The notes under the pieces were generated by a model that saw nothing but the letters and a program-made list of their open reading frames with translations, was not told the origin of the DNA and searched no databases. A DNA stretch of 64,000 bases, taken from CAJCJE01 sp036494465 (GTDB lineage: Bacteria > Actinomycetota > Actinomycetes > Mycobacteriales > Pseudonocardiaceae). Location of the stretch: NCBI GenBank assembly GCA_036494465.1, contig DASXOJ010000112.1, positions 45,848-109,847 of the forward strand, given 5' to 3'. Positions 8,544-38,700 of this stretch are shown here, piece after piece; position 1 is the stretch's first letter, and each line of letters opens with the position of its first letter. A program made the translations under genes and the position numbers.

Positions 8544-8830
8544 GGGCCGCCCAGCCGGCTAACTCGTTCGGCCGCCATCATGGCGTGCTGCGTCTCGTTG
8601 GCAGCGTGTTCCCGGAACTCGGCGGCGACCTGCGCGCGGCCGATCCCCGTCGCGGAGATCGCGTGGTGCGAGTAGCGCAGCAGACGACGTCGCTCGGGAG
8701 GAGGTCGTTGAGCGCCTCGATCAGCCGCGTCCAGGCAGCGTCTTCGTTCGCGATCACCCGGACCTGCCGCCATGTGTACGCGAGCTTCGTCCTGGATCCG
8801 GGACATGTTGATCTCGAAACTGGTGTCCAT
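8540..8830 (-). pseudogene. Ferritin-like (bacterioferritin-type) gene remnant with frameshifts
   Basis: Read on the minus strand from ATG 8830, the start is MDTSFEINMSRIQDEARVHM. A second frame gives QVRVIANEDAAWTRLIEALN, and the first frame resumes with LLRYSHHAISATGIG, then VAAEFREHAANETQHAMMAAERVSRLGG. The last part parallels bacterioferritin/Dps-like helices (LRYkrHyyaatGI, AAEFlEHAnEEqaHAdriAERI.qLGG). At least two frame changes and loss of the C-terminal half make a functional product unlikely. Confidence 0.55.
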
Positions 8831-9065
8831 TCTTGACTCCGGTTCTGCCGACAAGCCGGTACTCGCGCAGGGCGGATTGACCGTTGGCGGACGTTTCACC
8901 CGTCCAGCCCGAGCCGGATCCGATGCCGATGGCCAGCGACAGCGACATCCGCGACGGTCACGCCCGGCGGCGCCGTGGCACACGGCTGCCTGGTCCTCGG
9001 GCCTGACGCGCTGCGAGGCATGCCAGGGAGCGTTTGATCGCAGGCAGAACGGGCATCCATCGCGC

Positions 9066-9686
9066 ATGGGACTGCGGCTCACCCCTCGGGACAACGTCTT
9101 CTACCGTCTGTTCACCGAGGCTGCGGACAACGTGGTGACCGGGGTGCGGCTGCTGCGCGAGTTGGTGTCCGCGCCGAGCGAGCAGCGGGAGCAGATCGCC
9201 GCGCAGATCAAGTCTGTCGAGAACAAGGGTGACGACCTGGTCAAGACCATCATCGAACGTCTGGACACCTCCTTCGTCACCCCGTTTGACCGGGCGGACA
9301 TCTACCAGTTGGCGATCCGGCTCGATGACGTGCTGGACGACATGGAGGCCGCCGCCGACTTGACCGTTCTGTACCGGATTGGTGACTTTCCGCCCGATGT
9401 GGAAAAACAGGTCGCGCTGTTGTGCCAGGCCGCCGAACTGACCGCACGCGCCATGCCAGGGCTGCGCGATCTCACCGGTCTCACCGAGTTCTGGCAGCGC
9501 GCCAACGACATCGAGGACGCGGGCGACCACGTGTACCGCTGCCTGTTGGCAGAACTGTTCGACGGCGAGCGCGACGCGCTGACGGTGTTGAAGCTCAAGG
9601 AGATCGTGGACGACCTCGAAGCGGCTGCCGATGGCTTCGAGCACGTGGCGGACGTGGTGCGCAGCATCGCGGTCAAGGAATCGTGA
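9066..9686 (+). CDS. DUF47/PhoU-like regulator of phosphate transport
   Basis: A 206-residue all-helical protein of the DUF47 family, distantly related to PhoU: RDNVFYRLFTEAADNVVTGVRLL at the start, IENKGDDLVKTIIERLDTSFVTPFDRADI in the middle (E/D-rich metal-binding helices), then LDDVLDDMEAAAD and EDAGDHVYRCLLAELFDGERD. These proteins are almost always encoded just before PiT transporters and are thought to modulate them. Here the PiT start follows the stop after one nucleotide. ATG 9066 gives the family N-terminus; longer frames upstream have no homology. Confidence 0.88.
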   Translation: MGLRLTPRDNVFYRLFTEAADNVVTGVRLLRELVSAPSEQREQIAAQIKSVENKGDDLVKTIIERLDTSFVTPFDRADIYQLAIRLDDVLDDMEAAADLTVLYRIGDFPPDVEKQVALLCQAAELTARAMPGLRDLTGLTEFWQRANDIEDAGDHVYRCLLAELFDGERDALTVLKLKEIVDDLEAAADGFEHVADVVRSIAVKES

Positions 9687-9687
9687 C

Positions 9688-10680
9688 GTGCTCGCCGGGC
9701 TGATCCTGGTCGTGGTGATCGCGCTGTGCTTCGACTTCACCAACGGCTTCCACGACGCCGCGAACGCGGTCGCCAGCGTGGTGTCGACCAGAGCGTTGAG
9801 CCTGCGCGCAGCGCTCATCCTGGCCGCTGTGATGAACCTGCTCGGCGCGTTGCTGGGCACGAAGGTCGCGGCGACGGTGACCGCGGGCATCATCGCCGCG
9901 CCGACCGGATCGGCCGGGCTCGGGCTGGTGTTCAGCGCGCTGCTCGGCGCGATCGGGTGGAACCTGATCACCTGGTACTTCGGGCTGCCGTCCTCGTCAT
10001 CGCACGCGCTGATCGGCGGCATGGTCGGCGCCGCGCTCGCCGCGTCGAGCACCGTGCACTGGTCGGGCGTGCTGGACAAGGTTGTACTGCCGATGGTGAT
10101 CTCCCCGGTGATCGGCCTCGGTCTCGGCTACCTGTTGATGATCGGCGTGCTGTGGCTGTTCCGCGACGCGCGGTTCCACCCGCTCGGCCGAGGGTTCCGG
10201 AGGGCGCAGATCCTCTCCGCCGCCAGCCTCGCGCTCGGCCACGGTCTGCAGGACGCGCAGAAGACGATGGGCCTGATCGTGCTGGCGCTGGTGGTCACCG
10301 GCCACCAGCACGGCACGAACGTTCCATTGTGGACGATCCTGTGCTGCGCGCTGGCGATGGCGGCGGGCACGTACACCGGCGGACGGCGCATCATCGCGAC
10401 CATGGGCAGGCGGATCTTCCCGCTGACCCCGCCGTACGGGTTCGTCGCCGAGCTGACCGGTTCTCTGGTGCTGTACGTGACCGCGTATGCGTTCGCGGCA
10501 CCGACCTCGACGACACACGTGATCACCTCGGCGGTGATGGGTGTCGGCGCCACCAAGCGCGCGTCGGCGGTGCGCTGGAGCGTCGCGCGGGACATCGTGT
10601 CCGGCTGGGTGCTGACGCTGCCCGCCGCCGCGCTCACCGCCGCGCTGGTCTACCTGCCGCTGCACCTGGTGTGGACCTGA
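9688..10680 (+). CDS. PiT-family inorganic phosphate transporter
   Basis: A 330-residue membrane protein with the two PiT signature repeats. FDFTNGFHDAANAVASVVSTRAL is near the N-terminus with GLPSSSSHALIGG following, and the second half has GHGLQDAQKTMGLI plus PTSTTHVITSAVMGVGATKR. PiT proteins are low-affinity metal-phosphate/H+ symporters in the cytoplasmic membrane. The GTG at 9688 is one nucleotide after the DUF47 stop, so translation is surely coupled. The length is typical for the compact actinobacterial form without the long central loop. Confidence 0.92.
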   Translation: MLAGLILVVVIALCFDFTNGFHDAANAVASVVSTRALSLRAALILAAVMNLLGALLGTKVAATVTAGIIAAPTGSAGLGLVFSALLGAIGWNLITWYFGLPSSSSHALIGGMVGAALAASSTVHWSGVLDKVVLPMVISPVIGLGLGYLLMIGVLWLFRDARFHPLGRGFRRAQILSAASLALGHGLQDAQKTMGLIVLALVVTGHQHGTNVPLWTILCCALAMAAGTYTGGRRIIATMGRRIFPLTPPYGFVAELTGSLVLYVTAYAFAAPTSTTHVITSAVMGVGATKRASAVRWSVARDIVSGWVLTLPAAALTAALVYLPLHLVWT

Positions 10681-10729
10681 TCTGGGCTGGACCGGGGTTC
10701 GCCGCGTGCAAGGCGGGTAGGCAGGAGGC

Positions 10730-11026
10730 ATGTCCACCATCACCATCGAGGTTCCGGTTGAACTGCCCGCCGAACAGGTCCAGGCCGAACTCACCAACGC
10801 GGGTGGCCTCGGCCCGTTCCTGTCCGAGCCGATCCGGTCAGAATCCGACTGCCGAGTGTCCGTAGCGGACCGGGAACCGGGCACCTGCACGGTCTCGGCC
10901 GAACTGGAGACCGACCGGGCCGACGATGACTTGGTGCGCACCGAACTGCAGCGTGCGGTGGCGGCACTGGCGCAGCGGGCGCTCACCGACGCCAGCCCGG
11001 ACGAGACCGGCCGGGCCTGGCACTGA
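10730..11026 (+). CDS. Hypothetical protein, 98 residues
   Basis: A small acidic protein starting MSTITIEVPVELPAEQVQAELTNAGG, with alternating strands and helices and no signal peptide or membrane segment. GGAGG lies 5 nt upstream of ATG 10730 (ggcaggaggcatg), a good ribosome-binding site that supports expression. It is 49 nt after the PiT gene on the same strand and may be the last gene of that unit. I do not recognise a family. Confidence 0.6.
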   Translation: MSTITIEVPVELPAEQVQAELTNAGGLGPFLSEPIRSESDCRVSVADREPGTCTVSAELETDRADDDLVRTELQRAVAALAQRALTDASPDETGRAWH

Positions 11027-11053
11027 GCGGTCGCCGGGCGCGTCATTGCGCCT

Positions 11054-11074
11054 GCCTGCTGGGCACACCCAGGC
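11054..11074. terminator. Candidate bidirectional hairpin between convergent genes
   Basis: The sequence gcctgctgggcacacccaggc can fold into a short stem (GCCT..GGG against CCC..AGGC) with a small loop. It sits in the 86 nt between the plus-strand hypothetical gene and the end of the minus-strand NRPS operon. There is no U-tract, as is common in actinomycetes. Support is limited to position and pairing. Confidence 0.3.
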
Positions 11075-11112
11075 GGATCCGCGCCGGACCGGCTCGGGCG
11101 CCAACGCGGGAT

Positions 11113-12324
11113 TCATGCTGGTACCACCGCCAACGGCAGGTGTTTCGCGGTGGTGAGCAGCCACGGGTTGCGGAACTCGGTGGCCGGCTCGGTGGCGATG
11201 GTGATGTCGCGATAGTGGTCGAACAGTGTGTCCAGCACGACCGACGCCTCCAGTCGCGCCAGCGGTGCGCCCACGCAGAAGTGGATTCCGTGGCCGTAGG
11301 CCAGGTGCGGGTTGGGGCTGCGGTGGATGTCGAACCGGTCCGGGTTGGCGAAGCGGGCCGGGTCACGGTTGGCGGCCGCCACCCACAGGGTGATCATCGC
11401 GTCGGCTGGGATCGTGGTGCCCGCTATGCCTACTTCGACGGTGGTGCGCCTGCCGATCTGTGGGAACGGTGGACGGCAACGGATCACCTCGTCCAGGGCG
11501 CCGGGGCGGAGCGCGGGATCTTGACGTAGTCGCGCCGCTGCGTCGGGGTTCGCGTTCAGCAGGACGATCGTGCTGGTCAGCATCGCGGTCATGGTGATGT
11601 GCCCGGCAGACAGGACCGCGCCGACGAAGCCGAGGATGTCGTCGTCGTTCAGGCGCTCGCCGTCGACCTGCGCATCGATCAGCCTGCCGGTCAGGTCATC
11701 GCCGGGGTTCGCGCGGCAGCGCTGGATGTGTGCGCGCAGGTAGGCGTTGAGTTCGCGGACGGTCGGCGCGATCTCCTCCAGCGCCCGCGTCATGTCCTCC
11801 TGGGTGGTGTCGTCGCGGACGTCGTCGCTGCCCAGCATGGTGCCGGCCCAGCCGCGCAGCAGGGGCCAGTCGTCGACCGGGATGCCGAGCATCTCGGCGA
11901 TCACCATGATCGGTAGCGGGTCGGCGAGCGCGTCGACCAGGTCGAATCGTTGGGCGCCGGACAGCGCGTCGAGCAGCGCCTCGGTGCGGGCCCGGATGCG
12001 GGGCGCCAGACCGGCCACCATCCTCGGGGTGAGGGCCTGGCTGACCAGGTTGCGCAGTTTGCGGTGGCGGGGCGGATCGACGCCGGTGATGTCGCCCTTG
12101 ATGAACAGGTCGAAATCCTCCTGGCTCGGGGCGAGACCGGAGAAGTCCGAGGAGAACGTGGCCGGGTCGGACAGCACGCGGGCAACGTCGGCGTAGTCGT
12201 AGAGCTCCCACGCCTGTTGGGCTTCGTTGTAGCGCACCGGTCCGTTTCGTCGCTGTTCCCGACACCAGGCGATCATGCTGTCGAAGGCGGACGTGCCGGG
12301 TGTGCCGAGTTCGGTGACGCTCAT
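11113..12324 (-). CDS. Cytochrome P450, NRPS-cluster tailoring enzyme
   Basis: This 403-residue class I bacterial P450 has the ExxR motif at 279-282 (EVIR), the haem loop YGHGIHFCVG with the ligand Cys350, and the C-helix HRKLR at 87-91. The I-helix reads AGHITM (240-245): Thr244 is kept, but the usual acid of AGxET is isoleucine. Its ATG overlaps the stop of the MbtH gene by 4 nt, so it is the last gene of the NRPS operon. It most likely hydroxylates or otherwise oxidises an amino-acid residue, on the carrier protein or in the released peptide; which one is unknown. ATG 12324 is chosen over an upstream in-frame start because of the ATGA coupling. Confidence 0.93.
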   Translation of the reverse strand: MSVTELGTPGTSAFDSMIAWCREQRRNGPVRYNEAQQAWELYDYADVARVLSDPATFSSDFSGLAPSQEDFDLFIKGDITGVDPPRHRKLRNLVSQALTPRMVAGLAPRIRARTEALLDALSGAQRFDLVDALADPLPIMVIAEMLGIPVDDWPLLRGWAGTMLGSDDVRDDTTQEDMTRALEEIAPTVRELNAYLRAHIQRCRANPGDDLTGRLIDAQVDGERLNDDDILGFVGAVLSAGHITMTAMLTSTIVLLNANPDAAARLRQDPALRPGALDEVIRCRPPFPQIGRRTTVEVGIAGTTIPADAMITLWVAAANRDPARFANPDRFDIHRSPNPHLAYGHGIHFCVGAPLARLEASVVLDTLFDHYRDITIATEPATEFRNPWLLTTAKHLPLAVVPA

Positions 12325-12542
12325 GAGCTCTGCTTCCTCGCATCGGCGGCCATCTGTTCCCGCAGGCTGCGCGGGCGCATGTCGGTCCACACCTCATCCA
12401 CGTAGGACATGCATTCGGTGCGGGTGCCCTGCTTGCCGACCGCGGTCCAGCCCGCAGGCACGTCCAGCATCACCGGCCACAGCGAGTACTGCTCCTCGTC
12501 ATTGCGCAGCACCTGGTAGGTGGTGTTGTCGTCGTCATTCAT
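12321..12542 (-). CDS. MbtH-like protein, NRPS adenylation partner
   Basis: A 73-residue MbtH-family protein with the invariant core: NDEEQYSLWP near residue 14, the VPAGW motif, then C-SYVDEVWTDMRPRSLRE, including the three conserved tryptophans. These proteins bind adenylation domains and are often required for their folding or activity. The gene overlaps the MFS gene upstream by 8 nt and the P450 downstream by 4 nt, fixing it inside the operon. It presumably serves the ten adenylation domains encoded upstream. Confidence 0.97.
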   Translation of the reverse strand: MNDDDNTTYQVLRNDEEQYSLWPVMLDVPAGWTAVGKQGTRTECMSYVDEVWTDMRPRSLREQMAADARKQSS

Positions 12543-13778
12543 CGGGAGTGTTCCTTTCGTTATCGGTGTGCCGGGGAAAATGGCGGAGGGTGGGGCTGAT
12601 GGTGGCGAGCACGGTCAGCAGCGCGATCCCGGCCGAGCAGCACAGCACGGCGCTGACTCCGGACACCGCAGAGGTGAGCGCGCCGCCGAGCGTGGGCCCG
12701 ATGGCGGCCGCGGCACCCGCGAGCACGCCGAGGACTCCGGAGAGCCTGCCGCGCAGTTCGTCCGGAGTGGACAGCAGTTGCTCGGAGATGATGGCGGTGT
12801 TGGCGGCGGGCGGAAGTAGCGCCATCGCGGCGAACAACACGCCCATCAGGTAGCCGTTGTGCACCAGCACGGCGAGCGGGGTCAGCACGGTCAACGTCCA
12901 GAACACGCCGACGATGCACTGGTAGGGGCTCAAAATCCTGGTCAGGCGTGGCGCGGCGAGGGCGCCGAGGATGCCGCCGACACCGAGCATCGCGGCCATC
13001 ACGCCGATCTCACCGGAGGACATGCCGCGGGACCGCGCCAGCACCACGACCACGATGTAGAAGGCGCTGAAGAACAGGTTCAGCAGCACCGCGCACAGCG
13101 AGGTGACCCTGATGTTGCGGTGTTGCCACATGAAACGCAGCCCGTCCAGCATTTCCCGGCCGAGGTGCCGCACCGGCACGGCGGGCGTCGGTTCGCGGTC
13201 CGGTAACCGCAGGAACACCAGGGCGAACAGGGAGATGCCGTGCGCCACGAGGTTCGCCACGAACGGGAGCGCTCGGGCCAATGCGAAGAGGAAGCCGCCT
13301 GCCGCGGTGCCCGCGAGGTTGCCAAGATACCCACGGGCGGCGTTGCCCGCGACCGCGCCCGCGACCTGCTCGCCAGGCACGATGCTGGGCAGGCAAGCCG
13401 TTTCCGCTGGTCGGAAGACCGACTCACACGCGCCGAGTACGACCGCGACGACGAGCAGCACGGTCGCGTTGGCGAGGTGCCACCACAACGCGAGTACGAA
13501 GACGGCCGTAGCGACGACCTGGCCTGCCTCGCAGATCAGCATGATGCGCTTGCGGCTCCACCGGTCGGCGAACGCACCGGCCGGAATGCCCGCGACGAGT
13601 TCGGCTGCCGCGCTGACGCCGAGCACCAGGCCGGACAGCGCGGGTGAGCCGGTCAACGCCAGCACGAGCAGCGGATAGGCGATATAGGTCGCGTTCGTGC
13701 CGAACATGGACAGCGTCTGGCTGCCCCAGAGGATCTGGTAGTTGCGGTTCCTGGTCAGCGGCGTGACGGCGGTAGTGG

Positions 13779-13782
<4 letters not shown>
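12535..13782 (-). CDS. MFS transporter, probable exporter of the peptide product
   Basis: A 415-residue major facilitator protein with about twelve hydrophobic segments. The loop 2-3 signature reads AGIPAGAFADRWSRKRIMLI, and a related half-repeat occurs in the second domain. It resembles the enterobactin-exporter-like/MFS_3 group often found in NRPS clusters. ATG 13782 overlaps the NRPS stop (ATGA, 4 nt), and its own end overlaps the MbtH start. Export and self-protection are inferred from this position. The substrate cannot be read from sequence. Confidence 0.88.
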
Positions 13783-32741
<18,959 letters not shown>

Positions 32742-32753
32742 GGTGTCCGTCCC

Positions 32754-35700
32754 TCAGCTCTCGTCCGCCGCGAGTTGTTCCAGCTCCCGCAGGACCTGTT
32801 CCTCCACCACGTCGGCCAGCGCGCGCACCGTGCCCGCGGTGAGGACGTCCTTGGGAGTGATGGTCACGCCGAAGGCGGTCTTGGTCCGTGCGGTGATCAG
32901 CACGCTGCGCACGGAGTCGCCGCCGAGCGCGAAGAAGTCGTCGTGCCTGCCGACGGTGCGCACGCCGAGCACGTCGGCCCAGATCTCCGCGAGCGCGCGT
33001 TCGGTGTCGGTGTCCGGTGGGGTGTGCTCGGTCACCGGAGCGTCGAGCGCCGGTTCGGGCAGCGCCGCCCGGTCCAGCTTTCCGTTGGCGGTCAACGGGA
33101 ACGCGTCGACCGGTTGGATCGCGGCGGGTACCAGGTACGCGGGCAGCCTGCGGCGCAGGAACGCGAGCAGTTCCTCCGGTGGCGCCGTGCTGACGACGTA
33201 GCCGATCAGCCGCAGTTGACCGTCGGAGTCCGCGCGCGGCACCACAACGGCCTGTTCGACCAGCCGATGCCGCAACAGCGCGGCGTCCACCTCTCTGGGT
33301 TCGACCCGGTGTCCTCGGATCTTGACCTGGTGGTCGGTGCGGCCCAGGTAGTGCAGTTGGCCGTCCGTGTCCCAGCGGGCGAGGTCGCCGGTGCGGTAGC
33401 GCCGCGTGCCGTTCGGGGCAGCCACGAACCGGTCGGCGGTGAGTCCCGGCTGGTTGAGGTAACCCAGCGCCAGGCCGGGACTCGACACGTAGACCTCACC
33501 GACCGATCCGATCGGCACTGCCCGCATCTCCGCGTCGAGCAGGTGTACGCGGGTGTTGGCGATGGGCGCGCCGATGGCCGGGGGCACGCCGGTCGGGTGC
33601 AGCGGATCGCTCCAGGTCGCGACCACCGTGGTTTCGGTCGGGCCGTAGGCGTTGACCAGCTGCCGTCCCGGCGCCCACCGCGCGACCAGTTCCGCCGAGC
33701 ACGCGTCGCCGCCGACGACCAGGTGCTGGAACCGTGGCAGCTCCCGGACCGGCAGCGTGCCGAGCGCGGCGGGCGGGATCAGCGCGTGCGTGATGCGCTG
33801 CTCGGCGAGCAGCTCAGCCAGCGCGTCGCCGAGCAGTGGACCGTCCGGCGGACTGACCAGCGTCGCGCCGGACGTCAGCGCCAGCAACAGTTCCAGGATC
33901 GACGCGTCGAAGCTCGGCGAGGCGAACTGCAGCACCCGATCGCCCGGAGCGACCGAGAGGTGCTCGATCTCCGCGCCCGCGAAGTTCGAGATGCCCCGGT
34001 GGGGCACCAGCACGCCCTTGGGCTGTCCGGTCGAGCCGGACGTGTAGATGACGTAGGCCGGGTGGTCCAGGTGCAGCGGGCCGGCGCGGTCGATGTCGGT
34101 CGGGTTGTAGGCGGGACCGGTGAGCTCCGCCAAGTCCAGGTCGGTGATGGTCAGGGACGGCGCGCTGTCGGCGAGCATGAACTCGATCCGCTCGGCCGGG
34201 TAGACCGGGTCGATGGGCAGGAAGGCGGCACCGGTCTTGGCGACGGCGATGGCGGCCAGCGCGATCTCCGGTGACCTCGGCAGCGCGAGCGCGACGATCC
34301 GGCCCGGCCCCGCGCCGCCCGCGATCAGCTGGTGCGCGAGCTGGTTGGCCGCGACGTTGAGCCGCGAATAGCTGAGTTCGCCGCCCGGCCAGCTCAACGC
34401 GGTCAGCGCCGGCGTGCGTGCCACCTGCGCCTCGAACAGCGCTGGCAGCGTCGTCGGCGTGATCGCGCGGTCGGTCGCGTTCCACGCCGCGAGCCGTGCC
34501 CGCTCGGCGTCGGTGAGCAGCTCGACCTGGCCGAGCGGCTGCTCCGGTGCCGCGACGAACGCGCGCAGGATCTCGATCAGGTGCGTGGCCATCCGTGCGA
34601 CGGTGCCTTGTTCGAACAGCTCCGAGTCGTAGCCGAGCTCCACGAACAACCGCTGGTGCGGACTGACCACAATGGACAGCGGGTAGTTCGTGGTCTCGTT
34701 CGCCCGCAGGTCGCGCAGCCGCAACCCCTGGGCTTGCGCGACGTCGTCGTTGATCGGGTAGTTCTCGAACACCACGATGCTCTCGAACGGGTTCGTGCCG
34801 GCAGGCAGGTCGCTCCACCGAGCGAGGTCGGTCAGCGACACGTAGTCGAACCGGCGGGCGTCGGCCTGCGCCCGTTGACTCGCGTGCAGCCAGTCGAGCA
34901 CCGATTCGGTGCCGGTCGCGTCGAGCCGCACCGGCAACGTGTTGATGAAGATGCCGGTGATCTCGTCCGCGCCGGGCAGGTCCGCGGGCCTGCCGGAGAC
35001 GGTCGCGCCGAAGCACACGTCGGTGCGACCGCTGTATCGGGACAGCGCGAGCGCCCACGCACCCTGCACCACCGCGTTCACGGTGAGCCGGTGCTGCCGC
35101 GCGAACGCGTAGAGCCGATCTGATTCGGCGCGGGACAACTCGACCGGCAGCCACTCGCTCGACGTGTTCGCATGCCCAGGACACGGCCGGTGGTCGACCG
35201 GCAACGGTGTCGGCGCGTCGAATCCGGCCAGCACGCCCCGCCAGTACGCCTGCGCGGCGTCGCGGTCCTGGTCGGCCAGCCAGCCCAGGTACTCGCGGAA
35301 CGGGCGCCGCTGCGGCAACGAAGCGCCGCGCACCGCGGCGAACAGGTCGGAGAGGACTGCGAACACGCTCCACCCGTCCAGCAGCACGTGGTGGAACGTC
35401 CACAGCACGACGACCTCGTCCGCACAGCGGGCGATTGTCACCCGCGTCAGCGGAGCCGTGCTCAGCTCCATGCCCTGCGCGCGGTCGCGCGCCAGCAGGC
35501 TTTCCAGCGCCGCCGCCTGGTCGTCGACCCCGGTCCAGTCCAGGTGTGTGACCGGCACGGTCACGTTGCCCAGCACGACCTGCAACGGTTCGTCGACATC
35601 GGTCCACACCAGCCTGCTGCGCAGCACCGGTGTCCGGTCCACCACCTGCTGCCAGGCCGAGTGCAGCGTGGCCAGATCGTCCACTCCGGACAGTGTGAAC

Positions 35701-38700
35701 GACACCTGCTCGAAGTAGACGGACTGGTCCTGTTGGGACAGGCCGTGGAACATCATGCCCGCCTGCATCGGCGTCAACGGATAGACGTCGTCGACGTCAG
35801 TGCCCGCGATCCGGTCGACGATCGCCTGGTCGAGCCGGGCCAGCGGAAAGTCCGATGGCGTGTGGCCACCCGTTTCCGGCCGCGCGCAGTGCGCGACGAT
35901 CTCGCGCAACGCCGCGGTCAACTGCTCGGCGAGACCGGCGACGGTGCGCTCGCGGTGCTTGTTCGCCGAGTAGTACCAGGTGAAACCGAGGGCGCCGTGC
36001 TCGACCGCGCCGACGATCTCCAGCATGTGCGACCTGCTCGCCTGCTCGCTCAGCTCCGACTCCAGCGGCCCGACTCGCGCATAGGGGCCGGAGGGCGTCG
36101 AGTCGAACTGGCCGAGGTAGTTGAAGCTGACCGCCGCGGTGACCGGGATCGGACTGAGGATGCCGTGGTGCGGCACGGCCCGCAGATTCTCCTTGGTCGC
36201 CTTGAGTGCATCGCCCCAGTCGGGCGCCCCGGACAGCGCGACCGGGTACATGCTGGTGAACCAGCCGACCGTGCGTGAGACGTCCATCGCGGGATCGACC
36301 GGCTCGCGACCGTGGCCTTCCAGGTCGACCAGCACGCGATCGTGCCCGGTCCAGCCGGTCAGCACCCGGCCGAGCGCGGCCAGCAGCACGTCGTTGATCC
36401 GCGTGCGGTACACCGGTGGCACGTCGCGCAGCAGGGCGCTGGTCTCGTGCTCGTCGAGCCGCACGGTCACGGCCCGCACGGATTCCAGGGTGTTCGGATC
36501 GTCTGCGTCAACGGGAATCGCGACCTCAGCACCGTCCACAACGGAGTGCCAGTAGTCGGCGTCCTCGGCGAAGGCGCCGATCTCGTCGAGCCGGCTCGCC
36601 CAGTCCCGGTACGAGGTGGTCTTGGCACCGAGTTCGATCGGCGCACCAACGCGCGCTTGCTGGTAGGCGCGGTCGAGGTCGGCCAGCAGGATCCGCCAGG
36701 ACACCCCGTCCACGACCAGGTGGTGCACGGCCAGCAGCAACTCCTGCCGGTCGCCGAAGTCGAGCAGTTCGGCCCGCAGCAGCGGTCCGTGCGCGAGGTC
36801 GAAGCCGCGGTGCGTGGCGGCGACGATCGTCCGCGCGGCACCGGCCGGATCCAGCGATGCGGTCAGGTCGTGCCGGTGCAGCACGTCGACCGGTTCGACC
36901 GGTGCGTTGTGCTGGTGCCAGCCGTCCGCGCCACGGGTGAACCGCATGCGCAATGCGTCATGGTGCGCGAGCAGCGCGGTCAGCGCTCGGGCCAGCGCGT
37001 CCAGGTCCGTGTCGTCGCGCAGCTCGACGGTGATCGACTGGTCGAAGTGCGCCGGTTCGGCCGGGTTCTGCGCCAGGTACCAGCGCTGGATCGGGGTGAG
37101 CGGCACGTCGCCGGTCACCGGCCCCTGATCGACGCTCACCGTGTCGGCTTCGGCCGCCGACGCGGCGAGCGCGGCCACCGTCGGGCTGCGGAACACGTCC
37201 CTGGGCAGCAGCGCGAGACCGGCCTGCCGGGCGCGGGAGACCACCTGGATGGTCAGGATCGAATCGCCGCCCAGCTCGAAGAAGTTGTCCGAGACCCCGA
37301 CCCGGTCGACGCCGAGCACCTCGGCCCAGATCTCGGCGAGCGTTTCCTCGGCCGGTGTGCGCGGCGGCAGGTAGCCGGTGCGCGGCGCGTCGAACACCGG
37401 CGCGGGCAGCGCGGACCGGTCAAGCTTTCCGTTGCGGCTCAACGGCAACGTCTCCAGCATGACGAACGCGGCAGGCACCATGTAGTCAGGTAGCGCGGCA
37501 GCGAGGTGGGTGCGCAGCGCGGCCGGTTCCACTCCCGCACCGACGACGTAGCCGACCAGCCGTTTGCGGTCACCGTCGTCGATCGCGGTCACCACCGCCT
37601 CCGCTACGTTCGGGTGCGCGGTGAGTGCGGCTTCGATCTCGCCGGGTTCGATCCGGAACCCGCGGATCTTGACCTGGTCGTCGCCGCGCCCGACGAACTC
37701 CAGTTCGCCGTTGGCGTTCCACCGCACCACGTCACCGGTGGCGTACATCCGCTCGCCCAGTGGACCGAACGGATCCGGCAGGAACCGCTGCGCGGTGAGC
37801 CCCGGCTGCCCGAGGTAGCCGCGCGCGAGGCCCGCACCGGCCAGGTAGAGCTCGCCCGCGACACGGCTTGGCACCGGGCGCAACCTGTGGTCCAGGACGT
37901 AGACCCGCATGTTGTCCTGCGGCCTGCCGATCGGCACCAGTTCCGGCACCGGCACCTTCGGGGGCAGCACGTGGTGCGCGGCGAAGGTGGTGGTCTCGGT
38001 CGGGCCATAACCGTCCACAACGGTCAGGTCGGGGCACGCCGCCATCACCTTGCGCACCGCGGCGGCAGGGACCACGTCGCCTCCGGTCCACACCTCCCGC
38101 GAGCCCCGCAACGCGTCGGGTGCGTCCTGGGCGATCAACCGGAACAGGCCAGCCGTCAGCCACAACGCGGTCACGCCGAACCCGGTGACCATCCGGCGCA
38201 CCGTGTCGATCTCCACATCGCCGCTCGGTGCCACCACGACCTGGCCGCCGCGCAGCAGCGGCACCCACAGTTCGTAGGTGGACGCGTCGAACGCGGCGGG
38301 GGAGTGCAGCAGCGTGCATCGGTGTGCGGGGCCGTCGAAGCAGGTGTCGAGGGCGAGCGCGATCACATCGCGCTGCCGCACCGCGACCCCCTTGGGCCGT
38401 CCGGTCGAGCCGGACGTGTACATGACGTAGGCCAGGTTGTCCGGGTGCACGGCCACCGCGGGATCGGTCGCCGGCCGGTCCGCCAGCGCGGTGTCGGTCA
38501 CCACCACCGTCGGTCCACTGTGGATCATACGGCCGGTTTCGGCCCAGGCCCGGTCGGTGATCAGCGCGACCGCGCCAGCCTCCACGAGCAGCACGGCCAT
38601 CCGCTCGCGCGGCGCGCGGACGTCCACCGGCAGGTAGGCGCCACCGGCCTTGACGACCGCCAGTTCGGCGACGACCAGTTCGACCGACCGCTCCGACAGG

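Noticed and set aside
7235..9094. 619-codon minus-strand frame opposite guanine deaminase
   Set aside because: Most of it is the shadow of guaD; only the ferritin-like remnant near 8540-8830 has real similarity.
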